A DNA stretch of 64,000 nt from Zeus faber (lineage: Eukaryota; Chordata; Actinopteri; Zeiformes; Zeidae). Both the position numbers and the translations under genes were made by a program. The stretch covers positions 5,167,839 to 5,231,838 of the forward strand of contig OY482861.1 of NCBI GenBank assembly GCA_960531495.1. Reading direction: 5' to 3'. Positions 51,197 through 63,875 of this stretch are shown here, piece by piece (within the stretch, counting starts at the first letter, position 1; the number at the start of each line of letters is the position of its first letter). Under the pieces are notes generated by a model. The model saw only the letters and a program-made list of their open reading frames with translations, did no database searches and had not been told where the DNA came from.

Positions 51197-52060
51197 ATGG
51201 ATACAAAAATTACAAAAGTAATCACTCCTATTGATGTAGTGCAAAAGAATAATCCTCTTATTAAAGATATTGCAAAAATATGGAGCAAGCGGTGGCCTGA
51301 CATTGAACAACCGTGGCCAGCTGAAGGAACTCTAAACCTGAATGTGATTAAAACAATGCAGGTGCTTGCGTCCACATATAAGCAAATCAAAAGAAAGGAA
51401 AAAGAGGAAAGAGACGCACGGAGAAAAGACAAACAGAACTTAGCATTCTGCAGCTGTTCGTAAAGAAGGGACAGACATGGTTCGAAGCTGCAAAAGAAAA
51501 GAGAACAAAGTAGACAAGAAATAAAAAAAATGAAAAGGAAGCAGAAAAATTGAAAAGAAGATTACCGCACCCTTCTCACATACAGCATCTGTAAAGAAGC
51601 CCCCGCCTTATGAGAAGGAGGTGAAGTTCACTGATGTTTATCATCAGCTCCCAGTGATGACAACGGAGGGCAACTATCTCTTCAAAGATGAGGATGAACA
51701 AATAATAGAGATGGGCAAGGCTACAACAACCATAAAGATGTATCAGAGCTCCAACAATACCAAGAGAAGGAACCATTTGGGAAGCAGACAAGTCAGAAGC
51801 TTGGAAATAGGAGAAGAGAGTGTGAGTGATTCGGACGAAGCTATTGGAGGATATGACCCAGCAGTCAGATGGATGTGGGCTAAAGCGGAGGAAGGAACAA
51901 GACCAGGAGACTCTCAGAAGACTTAGCCCAATACAATTGGTGGATAAGAATGAGGAAAGGAAGGCCAAAGAGAAGGTTTATAGATGAGCAGAACAGAAAG
52001 AATTGGAGGTAGATAATGCACTGCGGCGCCCCTAAGGGGAGCAGCCGAAAGAAGAGGAGT
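51197..52060 (+). pseudogene. ERV copy B gag relic (N-terminal part only)
   Basis: MDTKITKVITPIDVVQKNNP opens at 51197 and is homologous to 10354 of copy A. The second block at 51621-51926 (MKFTDVYHQLPVMTTEGNYL) matches 9856-9590. The capsid is deleted: sequence equivalent to 9590 is followed directly by sequence equivalent to about 8190 (near 51915). A stop at 51463 and frame changes break it. A small inverse repeat fragment (GGGAGCAGCCGAAAGAAG) at about 52020-52050 is inserted. Confidence 0.82.
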
Positions 52061-52860
52061 CTTGGTGGTGGAATGAGGAAGTAAAGGAGCAGCTATGAAG
52101 ATAAACACTGATGATTATCTTGATAAAGAACGTGACGTTGAGAAAAGTGTGCCACATATGACTTAAATGGTGGCTGAAGGATTTGAGCAGAAGCATGTGG
52201 AGAAATCATGAAGGACTGATGGTAGCACCCCCAGACCTACTACGTTTGATGATTCAGGAAGCACAGTTAGCCTATGTTGCAAGGGGGAGGTAAGAAAAAA
52301 AATCACGAAAGAGTATGGGTTTTTGGGCACCGTACTTACTTGAGCAAATTGGTCGGTCTGAAAAACAATGTTCGGCGGGGGGGTGATGAGTTCACCCCGG
52401 TCACATTCCAACATGGACAGGTCCCATGCGTGAGTTGGTTTGGATTTTGTTGACATGATAAGACCAGTAGGAGGTAAAAGATACATGTTAATCGTCGTGA
52501 ATAGATTTTCACGGGGGACTGAGGCATGTCCAACCAAGCGTAATGATGCTCAGTCAGTTGCCAAGCCAAGTTCTTGTGTCGTGAGGTCATAAGCAGGTGG
52601 GGACTTCCAGATAGCATATTTTCAGATAATGGGAAAGAGTTTGTGGATAAAACAGTAAATTCAGAAAAAATTGGAAATTAAACAACGTCTAAGAGCTGTT
52701 TATCATCCACACCTTGGGTGTTTGTGAAAAATTGAATGGTGTGCTGAAAAATCGCATTGTTAAAATCTGTCAGCATACAGGTCTGAATTGGGTAGAGGTA
52801 TGTAGTTAGGAGCACTAGTAGAGAAATATCCATTCTGAATATCTGATTCTGTCATAGACT
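52061..52860 (+). pseudogene. ERV copy B pol relic (integrase fragments)
   Basis: Protease, RT and RNase H are gone. Fragments of integrase remain: VSWFGFC-like text around 52430, EVISRWGLPDSIFSDNGKEF near 52590-52645, a Glu-containing third active-site segment near 52730, and KNRIVKICQHTGLNW near 52749-52793. After about 52800 the sequence jumps to the end of env/pre-LTR region equivalent to about 2000 of copy A, so env is missing. Many stops. Confidence 0.75.
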
Positions 52861-52890
52861 CAATACTATTTTTAACTGAGAAAATGCATG

Positions 52891-52912
52891 GACAAAGGGG
52901 GGAAAAGGAAAA
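52891..52912 (+). promoter_or_regulatory. Retroviral polypurine tract (copy B)
   Basis: GACAAAGGGGGGAAAAGGAA followed by AA and then the TGTTAATA start of the 3' LTR. Confidence 0.8.
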
Positions 52913-53679
52913 TGTTAATAATATATTGGAATAATGTTAAAGCGTAATGCAAAAGCCAAATTATTATACTGTATTTGTTTGTGTGTGCAAGATACTGGCT
53001 GATGAATTTTTCTTTCAGGACCAGTCTGAGGTTGGCTGTGTCCGGAGATCGTAACAGCCTAATGGACTTTCAAAAATGGAGGATGAAAATGGACGGCGGA
53101 CCCTGACTGAGGACATCACGATCAGGAGTGTCGAGTGAAATAGCATTGAAGATTGATGGTGTTAAAAAGCAACAGCTCAAAACATACATATGTGTTATGC
53201 AGGTTTTTATAATATTGGAGTTTGTTTATTACAATGTAACCTGTATTATTGATGAAAAGTCTGTATTCTACAGTAGATATTTTTACCAAGACATACTACT
53301 TCTAGTATTGGTTTTTTTTTAGTTTTCTGTAACAGGGTGAAATGGATATATTGGGACCTCAGGTGTTTTGTTTTTTTGCGGGTTTTGAGGGACATTGATG
53401 ATAGGCAGGGAAAGAGAGACAGAGCCCATTGTCAGGGGTCCCGGTGATAAGGGAGGTGAAAACGGGAACTGTGACCTATGTAGGGGAATCAGATGGTCAA
53501 CATTGTCTCTGGCTTAGCATAAAAGCACCTGCCTGAGTTCCATTCGACAGAGAATACATCTGGCTCGGTTCTCTCCTGGACATCCTAGGCAAGTCCAGTC
53601 TGACGCTGTACTTTTGTAATAAATCTATTATTTTACTCCACTCCTTCTTCATCAACATCAAATTCATCAAGAAACTACA
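52913..53679 (+). repeat. 3' LTR of ERV copy B (767 bp, U3-deleted)
   Basis: Starts TGTTAATAATATATTGG and ends AAGAAACTACA. Compared with copy A, about 550 bp of U3 are missing at about 53413, where GGCAGGGAAAG runs straight into AGAGACAGAGCCC. Poly(A) signal TTTGTAATAAATC at about 53614. No clear target duplication was found because the left end of the provirus is lost. Confidence 0.85.
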
Positions 53680-54657
<978 letters not shown>

Positions 54658-54891
54658 GGATAGACATGTACAGCAAATATAAACACGCTCACAAAAACAC
54701 CATGCACATCTTAACCCCAAACTGTCAAATATGATATTTCTGTTCAAAGCACCTTGCAAGGTGGCCAGGGACTGTTCCTCTCTACAGAAGAAGAAAAAAA
54801 TGCAGTTGACCCAATGGGTGATGATATTAAAAAAAAGGGGTCCATAAATTGGTCTGCTTTAATTCTGTTGGGAACGATTGCTGTGCTCATG

Positions 54892-54979
54892 TTAACCAAG
54901 TTGTCCATTGACTACCTCCGGTCCTGGATTAACTTCCATGGGCTCATCTTTGAAGTTTTCACAATGCTCCATTACTTTT
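54892..54979 (-). CDS. zer1: zer1 last coding exon
   Basis: The acceptor is CTTTTTGCAG. It encodes [20 protein letters not shown] then EVVNGQLG and stop. The final helix is conserved; the acidic tail is variable. It receives AG from the previous exon. Confidence 0.93.
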
Positions 54980-56739
54980 CTGCAAAAAGATAAAGAATCA
55001 GTCAGATGAAGTACTTCAAATCAATTTTACCCCAAAATTTGGTTTAACAACCTGGGTAAACCTGCTAAAAAATAGGCGATTGACACCTTTCCCATTGCTA
55101 GGAGAAATTAATTTGGTTTTTTTTTCTGGTGTTTTGCGTCGAAAAAGGGGCGTGTCATGTTTCCAGTGTGATTGCAAACGAAACAGTAAAGGAGACAGCA
55201 ACTTAAACAAACAACGACAAAACTGTAAAAATAAAAAGTATTTTGAGCTGTTCAAAAGAATTGGATCGTTCCTGAACGACCCAACACCCGGGTCAACCCG
55301 GGTGTCCTATTTACTTTAGAGCCGATCATTTGACCCGCAACTGAAACCCGGGTTGTACCTTTCCCACTGATGACAAATGCCGGATGTTAGCGGGTGTAAC
55401 GAGGGTTTTTGCGCAGTGAGAAAGGGGTATCAGATTGAAATTCAATATAATTTCAAGGAATAATATATCAAGGAATCAAGCTTTAAACTATTGATATTGG
55501 TTAATTCACTGTATCGTTTGACCCAAAACAATCCTGGGCACAATGTAATTGGCCAATAAAATCTCACACCATTTTAAAAACACATTTTATGTTATTATTA
55601 TATTTTCCACTCCATAATTACTAAAAAGCAGCTTTGCTTTTCATCTTATCCAAGCACAACAAACAGCTGATGGAGGATAAACAGTTTGACCTCCATCAAA
55701 TTTTATTTTATTTTTTTCAATTCTTTCTTTTTACCCATTTGTCAAACTGATGTGAAGAAAAATGTAATGTGCCGAGAACATTAATAAGTGCAATTACTGA
55801 AGAAATCATTAATTCAGCTCTTTACAGCAGAATGTCATGCTATGAGTTCAAGTATAACTTAAGCGGAACTTAAGCAGCAAGTCTACATCAAAATGTAGAT
55901 TTGCCAGTTTTGGCATTAACTTGTCAAAGTTCAGACCTAAATTAGATTTAGATGCTGTGGCGGTGCATCATTTTGATCTATATATTGTTCTGTTCAATCG
56001 TTCTTTCATGGCTCATTCAAATTAATAATAGATTTACGATAAAATTATATATTTATGGTTTATTATGTTGTGTTTTATTTTGTCAGGCCCTTAAAATCTC
56101 TTCAAACTGAAACCTTTTCCCACGGAGGCCCAAATATTAAACTTAATAGTGGTTTGTGGGCAGCAAACACTATGAAGGAAATATTGGTTCCAATATTTTG
56201 TTTTCTACAAGCTGTTTTATAATAAAACAATGTCTAAGTGTAAATTGCACCATTAGAAAGTTATTTTTTTAAGGGGAATACATTACTTCTTGTAATGTCA
56301 AACTTTGGTTAATGTGGAACAACTAACTAAGCTCAACATATAGAAGGCAAGTGATTGTTGAATAAAAGGAAAAAAAAAATTATGTGTATGAATAATTATC
56401 AGGATGCCACGACGCAGCAGCCCACAAGCTCTGAAGGACATTTTAAATTGCTCATCGCCGTTAGACAGGAAGTCTATTTTTTATTGTTTATTGGTTAAAT
56501 ACTCGCACATGTTCAACACATTTTCATTTTTAGTTGTTTACTGCTACAGGGTGAAAAGAATAATGTGTTTTGGAAATGGTTTTATGCTCCACCATGTTGT
56601 AAGTGTTGAGCTGTGCAGAGTCAGGATGGTGGTCAGATCCTTACGTAGCCACAAAGCACATCCACTCCATACGCATGTTCACAGGTCCAACACAACAAAG
56701 AATTTTAATGATTGAGGATGTCTATGGGTGCATGTGTTT

Positions 56740-56785
<46 letters not shown>

Positions 56786-57071
56786 TACAGATACAGCGAA
56801 CAATTTTCTGAAGACCGTAACACTTGACTGACACAAATTATTCAGTTTTAACTTTTTGAAGGGTGTGACTATCATTACCTTATATATTATACGTTCCATT
56901 TTTGTTTAGCTCTGCTTTGATATTGTCCATATGCGTTACTAAACAGTCAGTCATAACAAAAAGTATGTTTTGTAAATAATAATCAGATATATACACACAC
57001 ACATGTATGTATGTATATATATGTGTGTGTGTGTGTGTGTTATATGATTATTATTTACGATATATACACAG

Positions 57072-57155
<84 letters not shown>

Positions 57156-60100
57156 AAGTGAATAACATTTCTCATTCTAATGGTACCTGTCAAGGGGTGG
57201 GATATATTAGGCAGCAAGTGAACAGTCAGTTCTTAAAGTTGATGTGTTGGAAGCAGGAAAAGTGGGCAAGTGTAAGGATCTGAGCGACTTTGACAAGGGC
57301 CAAATTGTGATGGCTCGACGACTGGGTCAGAGCATCTCCAAAATGGCAGGTCTTGTGGGGTGTTCCCTGTATCCAGTGGTTAGTACCTACCAAAAACGGT
57401 CCAAGGAAGGACAATCGGTGAACTGGCGAAAGGGTCATGGGAACCCATGGGTCCTAGCCCGTCTGGTCCGATCCCACAGAAGAGCTACTGTAGCACAAAT
57501 TGCTGAAAAAGTTAATGCTAGCTATGATAGAAAGGTGTCAGAACACAGTGCATCACAGCTTGCTGCGTATGGGGCTGCGTAGCCGCAGACCAGTCAAAGT
57601 GCCCATGCTGATCCCTGCCCAGCGCAAAAGCGCCTCCATGAGCATCAGAACTTGTGGCCTGGACAAGTGGCCTGGACTGATGAATCACATTTTCTTCTAC
57701 ATCATGTGGATGGCTGGGGTTAGGGTCCGATCCGATCAAGCATCTGTGGGATGTGCTGGAATAACAAGCCCGATCCATGGGGGCCCCACCTCGCAACCTA
57801 CAGGACTTAAAGGATCTGCTGCTAACGTCTAGGTGCCAGATACCACAGGACACCTTCAGAGGTCTTGTGGAGTCCATGCCTCGACGGGTCACAGCTGTTT
57901 TGGGGGCACTGGGGGGAGCTACACAATATTAGTGGTTATTAGTGGTGGTTTTAATGTTGTGGATGATTGGTATATTGGTATATATTTACAGAATATCAGA
58001 TTCTTAACATACCTTGCCATGCCCTTGGTCTCTTCTTGTGAGCTCTCCAGTTCCAGGACTTTCTCCAAAAGGCTTATCCCTCCTTCCCTTATCAGCAAGG
58101 GACAATACTTACTTGCTGGAGAGGAAATGGAGAATTTTAACACCAGGGATTGTCTTTCTTTATCATGTGAGAACCTTGTTCAAATATTCAACTCTATCTG
58201 AAAATAAATTAATATATAAATAAAATGAAAAAACTCCACCTGTCAAAACCATTGAGAAGTATTTGAGAATACAGTATCGCAAGAAGCCGGGGAAATTCTT
58301 CAATTTTTTTCAGCCAAAGGACTGATCCGTCGGTGGAAACAGAGCAGGGACCCCTTAGATTTTTTTAAATAAAATGTTGCATTGTATTTTAAGCCTGGCC
58401 TATAATAACATATTTATAATTCCTTATTAACCTATTTATTAGGGGTGTCACGACTCTGATTTGAAATCGAAAATCTATCGAAATGAGCGTTCGATTTCTG
58501 AACTTCCAAATCACAAACAGGTTTGAGATTCTCCCTGTATGGGTGGTCAAGAGAAACAAAATATGATCTCTAATGCAACATTATCTGAAAGTAAACAACA
58601 TAATCTAATGCTGAAGCAGAGCAGGAGTTGGCAGCTTGTGCGTTATAATAACTAAAACAAAAAGTGTGCTCTGATTCAATAAAATATGATATATTTTACA
58701 ATGTCCACTTGTTAAGGCATTTTACTGCCTATATATGTATGTAAGTATGTATATGTATGTGACGAATAAACCTCTTGAATCTTGAGAGGGCAGAACAGGG
58801 TACCAGCAGCTTCTGAGAAGTGCCAGTAAACACAAGTGCACGAATATCACAGATAAGATAATAATAATAAACGGAACATAAAGCTGTGATATGATGAGTA
58901 CCATTAGGAAAAAAGTCAGATTTGAGAAGAACGTACCGAGCAGACACGGACGTAATGTTGCGAGTTTGCCTCTTTTCATTGAGCAGGATAGTGCCAGCTC
59001 TTATGGCTCCCAAGCATCTCATTTATCTATAAAATTGTATGAAACATTTTCTTTTTATTTATTCCACTACAAAAAAATTACATTATTCATAATGATTTAA
59101 TGTGGCTAGATTCAAAGTTACTTATTGAGAAACAAGTGTTTTTCTTTACAAATCAAGACTATATATATATATATTTTTTTTTTATTATGTTTAAATCGAA
59201 AACTGAATCGAATCCTGACTTTAAAATTGAAATTCAAATCAAATTGTGGATTTGGTGAATCGTGACACCCCTACTATTCACTATATACTCAGTTATGATG
59301 CTTACAGTTCCTGTGTGTTTTTATTTTAGATTTATTTTTGTTAGTTTAAAGTTCTGTTAGTAGTTGTAGTAGTCGTCATGGAGTCATGCACCAGTTATAC
59401 CAGGCGAGCGGACGGGCACGGTGTTTTTTGTTTTTTTTTAACAGCTACACCGGCAACATGGTGAAGCGTCCCAGATGCAGATGTCAATGTTGTCAAAGAA
59501 AGAGAAATTTAAGAATATTGAAAACAATAGTGATTTAAATATTTTTTTACAGTTTGATGTCTGAAATACCACCATTGCTTTTATTAGTGATTGTGTGAAA
59601 AATATATCAACAATAACAATTTGTTATTTACTTATTACTTGTTAAAAATTACATTACAACTTGTTTATCTTGTTTAGACTGTCTCACAATATGTCATCTA
59701 ATCTCTGCATACACTTTAAGTTAAACAAGATCTTGCAGTTATCCAGTTAAAGGCTTTAAAAAATGCTTTTATAGGAGTTTGCCATAAATAACTTTTAATA
59801 TAATTGAAATGTGAGCTACAATTGTAACTGTTGAAATTGGTCAGTGGAATGTGTATGTACTGTATTGCATTACTTCTACGTATTACATATGTTTGTTTGT
59901 TGTATTTAAAACAGATCTGGATCAATAAGCAAATCTAACAGCAGCCCTAGGTCTCTGGTAGAAAGTACCTCCCACGCAAAAACAGTAATGCCGTGCGGCT
60001 CCGTGCGGACCCCACACAGCTGACGTGGCCAGTGTACAGTAGCTCCAACACATGGATTAACATGGATTTATGCCAGACCGCACCGGTACTCTGCGGCCAT

Positions 60101-63100
60101 GCACCTGGTGTAGTTCTACTGTCACAGACATAGTAGGTTACTGAAAATTCCTTGGTTTTTGAACCTACCATAAGGTCAGAAGCTGCAAATCGGCTCCCTT
60201 TCAGCTGATTACTGAAATAAATAAATAAAACGCAGCTGTTCTAGTGTTAATGGTTGGAATTTATTCAATAGCTTGTTCCACAGATGAGAGCCATTGGAAG
60301 TTAAATGCACAGGTGCCAAGATTTCTTCTGTCACAAGTGTGTGCCTTTGTGTGTGTGTGTGTGTGTGTATATGTATACACGATCTTTTAATACTCACGAT
60401 AAACTGATACTAGGTTGAAGAGTGCCCATGTAGCCCAGTGCTGACTGACAGGAGCGATCTTCTGGGGTAAAAGTCGGAGGATAGGCTCAAATGACCTGAG
60501 GAAAAACATTAATAAGAGGCAATGCTTAAATAGGAAGCCAAAGAGGAATGCAGGGAAACTCAAGGATGTAGAGAATATATTTTCATAACTGATAACATGT
60601 GACCTATTCTGTAATTTCCCCTCAGGGGATGAATTATCTATCAATCTTTATTTGTTTGTTTGTTTAATTAATTAAAAACAGCAGTAACTTTACCAATTAA
60701 CAGTATTAAAGAAAATTGAGCTTCGTAGCACTAGATCAACCACCCAACAGAGAATCTATGGTGTGGTGTTTTGTTCCCGACTGCATCCTGAAGTGTTAGA
60801 ATGTACTGTTAATTTATTAAAAAAAAAAAAAAAAAAGACTTTTCTCATCTTTAAAATAAATTATAATACTAGTCATACAGTTTATGACTTACTAAGACAT
60901 TAAATGGCACTGTTGCAGGCTGGATTATGCATCTATTTAGATCAATACATTGTCAATATAGCGCTTCAAGAAAAGACCATATATTGCATACAAATTCAAT
61001 TATAACAATTAATATAAATTGCATTTGTTGGTGTTATCTGCTATGGAAATACCTATAGTTAATGTTCCGACGAGAGGTGACATCCCAGCTTCGTATGGCG
61101 TCCCACATCTTGGTCATAACTGCATCTCTCTGTGGCTCTTCCATTGACCAGGCCTCTGGCCCATCGAACACAATGTGTGACAGGACCCCACACGCATTGT
61201 ATGAAACCTCAATTCCATCTGCCTTGCTGTCAAGCAGGTTACTATAAAAAACAACAACAAGTAGATGTAGATGGAAACAGATACAAAACAAATAGTTAAG
61301 ATTTTGCTTTTTTACAATATATATTCTCATATAACAACAATTATCTCACAATTTTCTTCATTGTGCAATTTCTCTACTCAAAAAGAATAAACATCCGTTT
61401 AGCATGTTCAGATTTCAAAACACACCATGCAGCCTATAACATGGATCTATAACCCCCCCCCCAAAACACACCACTGCAATAGCTCCATGGTACTTGATAA
61501 CAATTGTAAATGTAATAAGAGTTTGAACTGTTAACTTCTTACCTGAACACAGAGATGAACTGTGGGGTAAGGAGTTGGGGCCTCAGGACTCTGACCTCAG
61601 CAACATTTCCTAAAAGCCCCAGCATGTTGCGGTGGAGCTCTTGTTTGTCTGGAAACACCTGTAAGCAGGGAGTTTATTTATATTCCTAAATACCTTGTTC
61701 TTCCCATGTTTTAAAACAAGGTAGCAATCCTAAATATGAAAATGAACATTTTAAGTACAGGTACTCCTCACTCTGCGACTTGCCTGTTTATCGACCGTTC
61801 TGACTTAGCTCTCTGACCAGTCGGTATTGTACAATACAGCAGCGTATTATATGCAGCATTACTTCTCAGCGTCAAGCATCTCATCGCGTATCACCCTTTC
61901 TTAGTCTAGGTCTTGTTCCTGGAGTTGGTCAGTATTCACTACACTAGCGTTCGCAATCTCCAAGACTGAAATAACGGTAAAGTGTCCTCACTTATCGACC
62001 AATTCACTTAACAATCTAGTCGTAGGAACTGAACTCGGCCGTTAAGTGAGGAGTACCTGTATCTGAATTCCCAACCACTTGTGCTGACAATCAGGGAAGG
62101 ATCTTGAAATATTGAGCTCTTTATTCTTAACAGATTAAGACCAAATATGGATTATTAAAAAATATATATTGTAGAGATATTTATCTATCAAAAAGCATTT
62201 TAATAACAATGAAATGGACATCTCAGAAAAAATGAAGATTAATATGTGTCTAATCTATCAAACAACAGTGTTTGGGTTTGAAACATGTGGTCATAGTTGT
62301 TGACGCATATTCTATCTTGTACACATTGATTATAGAAGGAAAAGAAAAAACATAGAAACCAAAAAGAACCAAATGGAGTAGTGATGAATGCAATTGCCTA
62401 CTAACTTCCAAACATTCCAGAAAGAGGCCCATGCCACAACAGTTGAGAAACATTTGACAGTTGTCAGGCGTCTCATCTGTAATGTTCCACAAGGCACTCC
62501 AGGAAAACTCCATCACCTGGTCACACTGGGAGAATCAGAAAGTCATTACACATTCTTCTCCATTGTAACTGAACAAATCCCAACTATTTAAAATAATTAC
62601 AAAACAAAATTAATGATTTCAAAATACACAACATAGTAAAGCAAATACAAGCGAACACAAAATATAAGATGAAGAGGGGAAAAAAGGTCTCACCATTTTA
62701 TCCTGTAGTTTCTTTTGAATCAAATTCAACATTGTCTAACACAAAACAAATAAAAAGGGCATATTAAACCATCGGAATCTATGATTTAGCAGACAAGCAA
62801 TACAGGTTTATTCTGGCATTACAAAATGAACTTCAAGGACTTTCAAGTACTTCTTTTAAGCGCTATTTTTTCATTTTCAAGGACTTGAAACAAAACAAAT
62901 GTAATAAATGTTCAATGTCATCTTTATTAAAATATAGTATAATCCTAGTCACTGTCTATTATTTATATAAACATGTATTTTTAAATTTTTTATTAATTTT
63001 ATTGTCATCTGAAAAAAAAAAAAAATCCCAAATTTACATTTCCTTATATAGTAAAAGCGATTCTGGAATGTTTATGTTCATTATGGTTTTTTTCAAGGGC

Positions 63101-63875
63101 ATTTCAAACACTTCAGCACAAAAGGGTCTATTTTTAAGCTATATCAATACTTAAATTTCTGAGGAAAAGTTCAAGCACCTCAAGGACCTGGTAATAAAAA
63201 AATCTCGAACTAATTACACTCTAAATCGGGTACTCCATTACTCACTGGCAAATATATTTTGTTGAAATATAATTTGTGAATATCCTAAACCTTAACCTAA
63301 AACCTAAAAATTATATTTGTAACTGTGCTGAATAGGCTGTACTAAATCACAATTAAGTAGATTTTTATGTCCCTGGATTGAGTTTGATCCGGTTGACTAA
63401 AGCGAGAGATTTGTTTAAGAAATGCAGAAAATTCAAAAATTATATTAATCATTTTGTGTTGAATAACAATAATAATCAACATGCATTAATAACGGAAAAC
63501 CCTAGGGCTTCTCTGGTGAATAGATATAATCTCGATCAAGTTTGTGATCAGAGGAGACCTCTGAACATGCCTGTGCATTATTATTTGTACAACAAGTTAA
63601 CAGATGTGTGCAATACATTAAAATCAATGCAGCAAATGTCATTAAGATGTCACTGTTACCTTGACAAAGCCCATCTTTCCCACAGCTTCTTTGTGATGGT
63701 TGTCTACCTGGCAGACCAGGGCATTGCAGAGGTGCACTGCAATTCGTTGGATAGACTCATCTTGCCTGGGAGGCTCCAGGATTTTCAGCAGTAGTAGGTT
63801 AACTCTACTGTACTGAAATTCCAGTTCCTCCGGAATGCTGAAGTTACACAGGGTCAAGCAGCAGTTTCTTTGTAC
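54892..63875 (-). CDS. zer1: zer1, C-terminal 323 residues (8 exons; 5' part outside window)
   Basis: ZER1 is a substrate receptor of a CUL2-RBX1 ubiquitin ligase that recognises N-terminal glycine degrons; its leucine-rich and VHL-box regions are N-terminal and lie beyond the window. Exons (coding): 63660-63875, 62694-62735, 62406-62525, 61543-61658, 61053-61241, 60398-60495, 58013-58115, 54892-54979. All junctions have GT/AG and the phases match, giving 972 nt with TAA at 54892-54894. The segments [64 protein letters not shown] and [15 protein letters not shown] are armadillo-like repeats typical of ZER1 and differ clearly from ZYG11B at the C-terminus ([16 protein letters not shown]). Human ZER1 has 766 residues. 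Confidence 0.94.
55081..55432. mobile_element. Probable MITE with imperfect inverted ends
   Basis: Left end TGACACCTTTCCCATTG and right end CAGTGAGAAAGGGGTATCA are imperfect inverted repeats. GATT lies at both borders. The inside is rich in AACCCGGGTT-type palindromes. No ORF of interest. It lies in the last zer1 intron, about 100 bp from the last exon. Confidence 0.45.
55433..56740. other. zer1 last intron, no gene recognised
   Basis: AT-rich, no recognisable coding sequence; a 103-codon ORF at 56404-56715 shows no known motif. Confidence 0.45.
56743..56784. repeat. (TG)n microsatellite
   Basis: About 20 TG units in the last zer1 intron. Confidence 0.93.
57077..57151. repeat. (AC)n microsatellite abutting a Tc1-like element
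   Basis: About 37 AC units end exactly at AGGTGAAGTGAATAACA, the left terminus of the Tc1-like element. Short TATATACACA and GTGTGTGT blocks precede it (56993-57075). Confidence 0.93.
57152..57970 (+). pseudogene. Tc1-like element with internally deleted transposase
   Basis: The left terminus is AGGTGAAGTGAATAACATTT. The DNA-binding part reads [20 protein letters not shown] at about 57278 and continues with [20 protein letters not shown] at about 57482-57541. The first catalytic region ([10 protein letters not shown]-like) is seen near 57670. It then jumps directly to IKHLWDVLE-like sequence at about 57735, so most of the catalytic domain is missing. The C-terminal segment near 57830-57930 ends in GATQY. 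Several frame changes occur. It lies in the last zer1 intron, very close to the exon at 58013. Confidence 0.85.
58013..58115 (-). CDS. zer1: zer1 penultimate coding exon
   Basis: The acceptor is CCTCTCCAG and the donor GTATGT. It encodes [20 protein letters not shown] and [13 protein letters not shown]. It begins with the last two bases of a Pro codon and ends in phase 2. Confidence 0.95.
58440..59273. mobile_element. hAT-like non-autonomous DNA transposon (834 bp)
   Basis: The ends TAGGGGTGTCACGA and TCGTGACACCCCTA are perfect 14-bp inverted repeats. The flanks CTATTTAT and CTATTCAC look like a degenerate 8-bp target duplication (6 of 8 match), as made by hAT transposases. Subterminal AATCGAAA/TTTCGATT motifs are repeated. 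There is no transposase. A LINE tail (about 58690-58790, TGTGACGAATAAACCTCTTG) is nested inside. Confidence 0.7.
60398..60495 (-). CDS. zer1: zer1 coding exon (armadillo-like repeat)
   Basis: The acceptor is TTTTCCTCAG and the donor GTGAGT. It encodes [20 protein letters not shown] and [12 protein letters not shown]. Phases 2 to 1. Confidence 0.95.
61053..61241 (-). CDS. zer1: zer1 coding exon (armadillo-like repeat)
   Basis: The acceptor is TTTTTTATAG and the donor GTATTT. It encodes [40 protein letters not shown] and a segment ending RRNINY. Phase 2 at both sides. Confidence 0.95.
61543..61658 (-). CDS. zer1: zer1 coding exon with N-x-x-E pocket residues
   Basis: The acceptor is CTGCTTACAG and the donor GTAAGA. 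It encodes [20 protein letters not shown] and [18 protein letters not shown]. The NVAE at 61596-61607 (minus sense) corresponds to the Asn and Glu of the glycine-degron pocket described for ZYG11B/ZER1. Confidence 0.94.
61758..62059. mobile_element. Tigger/pogo-like MITE with exact inverted repeats (302 bp)
   Basis: The ends CAGGTACTCCTCACT and AGTGAGGAGTACCTG are exact 15-bp inverted repeats, flanked on each side by TA, the target of Tc1/mariner/pogo elements. Subterminal text such as CACTTATCGACCAATTCACT resembles Tigger-type elements. There is no coding capacity. It lies in a zer1 intron between the exons at 61543 and 62406. Confidence 0.85.
62406..62525 (-). CDS. zer1: zer1 coding exon with W-N-x-x-D pocket residues
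   Basis: The acceptor is GATTCTCCCAG and the donor GTTAGT. The exon is 120 nt, phase 0. It encodes [20 protein letters not shown] and [25 protein letters not shown] at about 62475-62489 fits the degron-binding Trp, Asn and Asp known from ZYG11B. Confidence 0.95.
62694..62735 (-). CDS. zer1: zer1 short coding exon (42 nt)
   Basis: Fourteen codons, [14 protein letters not shown]; acceptor TTGTGTTAG, donor GTGAGA; phase 0 at both ends. It matches the TMLKLIQKKL segment of ZER1. Confidence 0.9.
63660..63875 (-). CDS. zer1: zer1 coding exon (first in window)
   Basis: The exon is 216 nt, phase 0; acceptor CTAACCACCAG, donor GTAACA. It encodes [20 protein letters not shown], then [20 protein letters not shown] and [13 protein letters not shown]. 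Earlier exons lie to the right of the window. Confidence 0.95.
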
